In this document: in pieces, positions 21,840 to 23,313 of the stretch
How the letters are laid out: each line of letters starts with the position of its first letter
Position numbering within the stretch: position 1 is the first letter of the stretch
Source: UBA3006 sp031401235
GTDB taxonomy: Bacteria; Actinomycetota; Acidimicrobiia; Acidimicrobiales; Ilumatobacteraceae
DNA length: 23,313 nucleotides
Assembly (NCBI GenBank): GCA_031401235.1
Contig: JANNRJ010000006.1
Coordinates: 1 to 23,313, forward strand
Reading direction: 5' to 3'
Made by a program: the position numbers and the translations under genes
Notes under the pieces: generated by a model
What the model was told of the DNA's origin: nothing
The model's database searches: none
Seen by the model: the letters and a program-made list of their open reading frames with translations, nothing else

Positions 21840-22070
21840 ATGGCTTCAGCATTTAATCCAGATGACATGATCGCTCGCTTTCGGGAACGTGCTGCCGCCG
21901 TCAAGCGACGTCCACTTCCTCCCGTTGCTGGTGAAGAGCGACAGATGTTTCTACAACAGGCTCAGGTTGACTTTCAAGATTTTGCGATGCTCAGCGACGC
22001 ACAAGTTGAACTCGAAGATGGCATCTTGACCCTTCGAATCGACTTGCGCCCGCCTGAAACTCGCACGTGA
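21840..22070 (+). CDS. Small soluble protein of unknown function
   Basis: A 76-residue protein, 9 nt after the membrane protein. The N-terminus is a helix with alternating charge (DDMIARFRERAAAVKRR), followed by PLPPVAGEERQMFLQQAQVDFQDFAMLSDAQVELEDGILTLRIDLRPPE, where the last part is a beta hairpin. The VELEDGILTLRIDLR end hints at a small fold of a helix packed on a hairpin. Its stop overlaps the GTG of the transporter gene (GTGA). I do not recognise the family. Confidence 0.55.
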   Translation: MASAFNPDDMIARFRERAAAVKRRPLPPVAGEERQMFLQQAQVDFQDFAMLSDAQVELEDGILTLRIDLRPPETRT

Positions 22071-22993
22071 ACAAAGAAGAATCGAACGGCCTACCGCTGG
22101 CCGGAGTATTTCTGGCCGTATTCGCCTGGGGAATTGGGCCAATCTTTTTTCTCGCCGTGGATGTTTCCACATACTCGGCAATCTTCTATCGCGCAATTTG
22201 GTGGCCGCCAATTTTATTTCTCGTGATTCGACTTCGTCACATCCAGATCACTCGCAAAACAATGGGGGAGAGTCTTGCCCCGGGAATTGTGTTCGGAATC
22301 TCGACCATGTTCGGATTTATCGCCTGGAAGGAAACCTCGATTGCCAACGCCACAATCATCGGTAATCTGTCCGCCGCATTAATTCTATTTGTCGCGCCCC
22401 GAATGTTGAAGGAGCATGTCAGTCGCCGACAAGTCATCTTTTCGATTTTCAGTTTCGTTGGCGTGTTTGGTGTTGTTTTTGGGGCTAGCGGCGCCGGTGG
22501 GGCAAGTTTCTCGGGTGATATTTATGCCATACTGAATGCGGTGTTCTGGGCAATCTATTTTGTGGCGTCCAAACGTGCGCGAACTGGCGGGGTTTCCACA
22601 TGGGCATTCCTGTTTGGAATCAGCGTTGCCCAACTCATCGTCGTAGTGCCGCTGTGTTTGGTATTCAGTCCAGACATTGGAAGAGTATCAATTCGAGATC
22701 TTGGCATTCTGCTAGCGATGGCGTTGATCCCTGGCACGATGGGTCATGGACTAATGGTGTGGGCCCATCGATTTGTGAATGCATCAGTGACATCACTCAT
22801 TGGTTTGCTGGTTCCAGTGATCTCGATGGTGGCTGCTTGGGTCGTCTACAACCAAGATGTTGCGCCGATGCAAATGCTCGGTGCGGCAGTGGTGTTGCTG
22901 TCGTTGGCTGGTGTCGTCCGCTACGGAGTTAAAGCAAGTGTCATTAGCGACGCGTTGGTCACCGCAGACCCCCTGCTAAACTCCAATCCGTAA
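22067..22993 (+). CDS. EamA/DMT-family transporter
   Basis: A 308-residue inner-membrane protein with about ten transmembrane segments arranged as two EamA repeats, roughly residues 10-145 and 155-285. Features are AWGIGPIFFLAVD near the N-terminus, TSIANATIIGNLSAALILFVAPRML, which is the characteristic end of repeat 1 helices, and SVTSLIGLLVPVISMVAAWVVYNQ in repeat 2. The family exports or imports amino acids, nucleosides or other small metabolites; substrate unknown. Start GTG 22067 is coupled to the preceding small gene. It ends 4 nt before the tRNA-Gly sequence, so the tRNA may lie on the same transcript. Confidence 0.85.
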   Translation: MNKEESNGLPLAGVFLAVFAWGIGPIFFLAVDVSTYSAIFYRAIWWPPILFLVIRLRHIQITRKTMGESLAPGIVFGISTMFGFIAWKETSIANATIIGNLSAALILFVAPRMLKEHVSRRQVIFSIFSFVGVFGVVFGASGAGGASFSGDIYAILNAVFWAIYFVASKRARTGGVSTWAFLFGISVAQLIVVVPLCLVFSPDIGRVSIRDLGILLAMALIPGTMGHGLMVWAHRFVNASVTSLIGLLVPVISMVAAWVVYNQDVAPMQMLGAAVVLLSLAGVVRYGVKASVISDALVTADPLLNSNP

Positions 22994-22997
22994 GTTT

Positions 22998-23050
22998 GCG
23001 GACGTGGCTCAGTTGGTAGAGCATCACCTTGCCAAGGTGAGGGTCGCGAG
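22998..23050 (+). tRNA. tRNA-Gly(GCC), 3' third missing
   Basis: The first 53 positions are a normal tRNA-Gly: acceptor 5' strand GCGGACG, D-arm GCTC...GAGC (23007-23022), anticodon arm TCACC/GGTGA with loop TTGCCAA (anticodon GCC at 23031-23033), variable GGGTC and T-stem 5' strand GCGAG. The T-loop TTCGAAT, the T-stem 3' strand and the acceptor 3' strand CGTCCGC should follow; instead the sequence is AAAGTTTCGCGAATAACC and no matching 3' strand is found up to the window end. A tyrosine recombinase gene starts 130 nt later, so the gene appears interrupted by an integrative element. As shown it cannot make a normal tRNA. Confidence 0.85.
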
Positions 23051-23062
23051 AAAGTTTCGCGA
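23044..23062. other. Inverted repeat at the tRNA breakpoint, candidate recombination core
   Basis: TCGCGA (23044-23049) recurs at 23057-23062; being self-complementary, the two copies form a 6-bp stem around the 7-nt GAAAGTT. The left arm is tRNA T-stem, the right arm is element DNA. Short inverted arms around a 6-8 bp spacer are the usual layout of tyrosine-recombinase core sites. Role inferred. Confidence 0.4.
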
Positions 23063-23082
23063 ATAACCACGGTTCAGCACCC

Positions 23083-23107
23083 GGAACTCAGTCACTGATT
23101 GGGTTCC
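23083..23107 (+). other. Hairpin upstream of the integrase gene
   Basis: GGAACTCAGT (23083-23092) pairs with ATTGGGTTCC (23098-23107) around CACTG, ten pairs with two G-U wobbles. No T-run follows. Nearby short direct repeats (ACTGATTG at 23094 and 23140; GAACTCA at 23084 and 23118) could be recombinase arm sites. No gene is visible between the tRNA and the integrase. Confidence 0.35.
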
Positions 23108-23155
23108 AGAACATGCCGAACTCATACACAGACACTTGAACTGATTGATTTGAGC

Positions 23156-23177
23156 CTCTCCTTTACAAAAGGGAGAG
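23156..23177 (+). promoter_or_regulatory. Hairpin covering the integrase ribosome binding site
   Basis: CTCTCCTTT (23156-23164) pairs with AAGGGAGAG (23169-23177) around ACAA, nine pairs with one U-G. The 3' arm is the Shine-Dalgarno GGGAG, five nt before the ATG at 23181. Folding would hide the site and limit integrase translation. Confidence 0.55.
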
Positions 23178-23180
23178 AAA

Positions 23181-23313
23181 ATGGATATCAACCTCGTCGA
23201 TGAGTTTGAACTCGACTGGCACCTTGAAGGAAAATCAAAGCAGACGGCTAAAAACTATGCCTTTGATTTGAAAAAATACCTCAGCGCGTACCCAGAACCC
23301 ACGCTGGTGGAAG
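23181..23313 (+). CDS. Tyrosine recombinase/integrase, N-terminal part
   Basis: The first 44 residues of a protein that continues past the window. The sequence shows the pattern of the SAM-like core-binding domain of phage-type integrases: VDEFELDWHLEGKSKQTAKNY followed by AFDLKKYLSAYPEP, i.e. a helix ending in a short loop, the Gly-Lys-Ser-x-x-Thr turn, then the Tyr and a second helix ending in an aromatic. The catalytic R-H-R-Y domain would be beyond the end. Strong GGGAG ribosome site 5 nt upstream, inside a hairpin. Its position directly after a broken tRNA-Gly supports an integrase of an element inserted there. Confidence 0.75.
   Translation, partial: MDINLVDEFELDWHLEGKSKQTAKNYAFDLKKYLSAYPEPTLVE

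Noticed and set aside
22998..23110. Intact tRNA-Gly with an unusual T-arm (stem TCGCGA, loop GAAAGTT)
   Set aside because: The loop lacks the TTC-A pattern and no CGTCCGC acceptor strand follows, so it cannot fold as a normal tRNA.
1..23313. CRISPR array, toxin-antitoxin pair or restriction system
   Set aside because: No regularly spaced repeats, no Cas or nuclease genes and no matching small gene pairs were seen.

Overview
The window comes from an actinobacterium of roughly balanced GC, most likely a member of Acidimicrobiia or a similar deep lineage; this placement is inference. The clues are a WhiB regulator, an excalibur-domain protein, a PimB'-like phosphatidylinositol mannoside glycosyltransferase, a type-A RNase P RNA, promoters that fit leaderless mRNAs, and a SAM-IV-class riboswitch before metX. 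Most of the window is ordinary chromosomal housekeeping. The less ordinary parts are a short segment next to rnpB and the last ~320 bases.

Layout. 1-800 (+): the end of a C4 zinc-ribbon protein and a membrane hydrolase-like protein. 790-1559: a 770-bp segment flanked by an exact 18-bp direct repeat of the rnpB 3' end; it holds an excalibur protein, a small lipoprotein and a bidirectional terminator. 1558-8033 (-): rnpB, two ferritin-like proteins, then a glycerol block read glpD, alkylglycerone-phosphate-synthase-like flavoenzyme, glpK. 8119-11020 (+): a peroxide/iron module with a PerR-type repressor behind two palindromes, a rubrerythrin without a rubredoxin domain, a GlpC-like Fe-S protein and a DUF3501 protein. 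11117-14632 (+): whiB, trpD, thrB, a small Cys-rich protein and queG. 14640-17545 (+): a tightly coupled envelope/sugar set of pimB'-like GT4, membrane protein, SRPBCC protein and ROK glucokinase. 17552-20036: an MBL-fold hydrolase (+) converging on SURF1 and a SET-domain protein (-). 20151-22993 (+): SAM riboswitch, metX, two small unknown proteins and an EamA transporter. 22998-end: a tRNA-Gly(GCC) whose 3' third is missing, followed by the start of a tyrosine recombinase, so an integrative element begins here and leaves the window.

How the genes work together. The glycerol block should turn glycerol into glycerol-3-phosphate and DHAP, and may draw DHAP into an ether-lipid-like product. The PerR/rubrerythrin/Fe-S/DUF3501 set looks like a self-regulated peroxide-reduction unit in which the Fe-S protein may replace the missing rubredoxin. 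The most promising unexplained signals are the interrupted tRNA with its integrase, the rnpB 3'-end duplication, and the rubrerythrin module with its long intercistronic hairpin.
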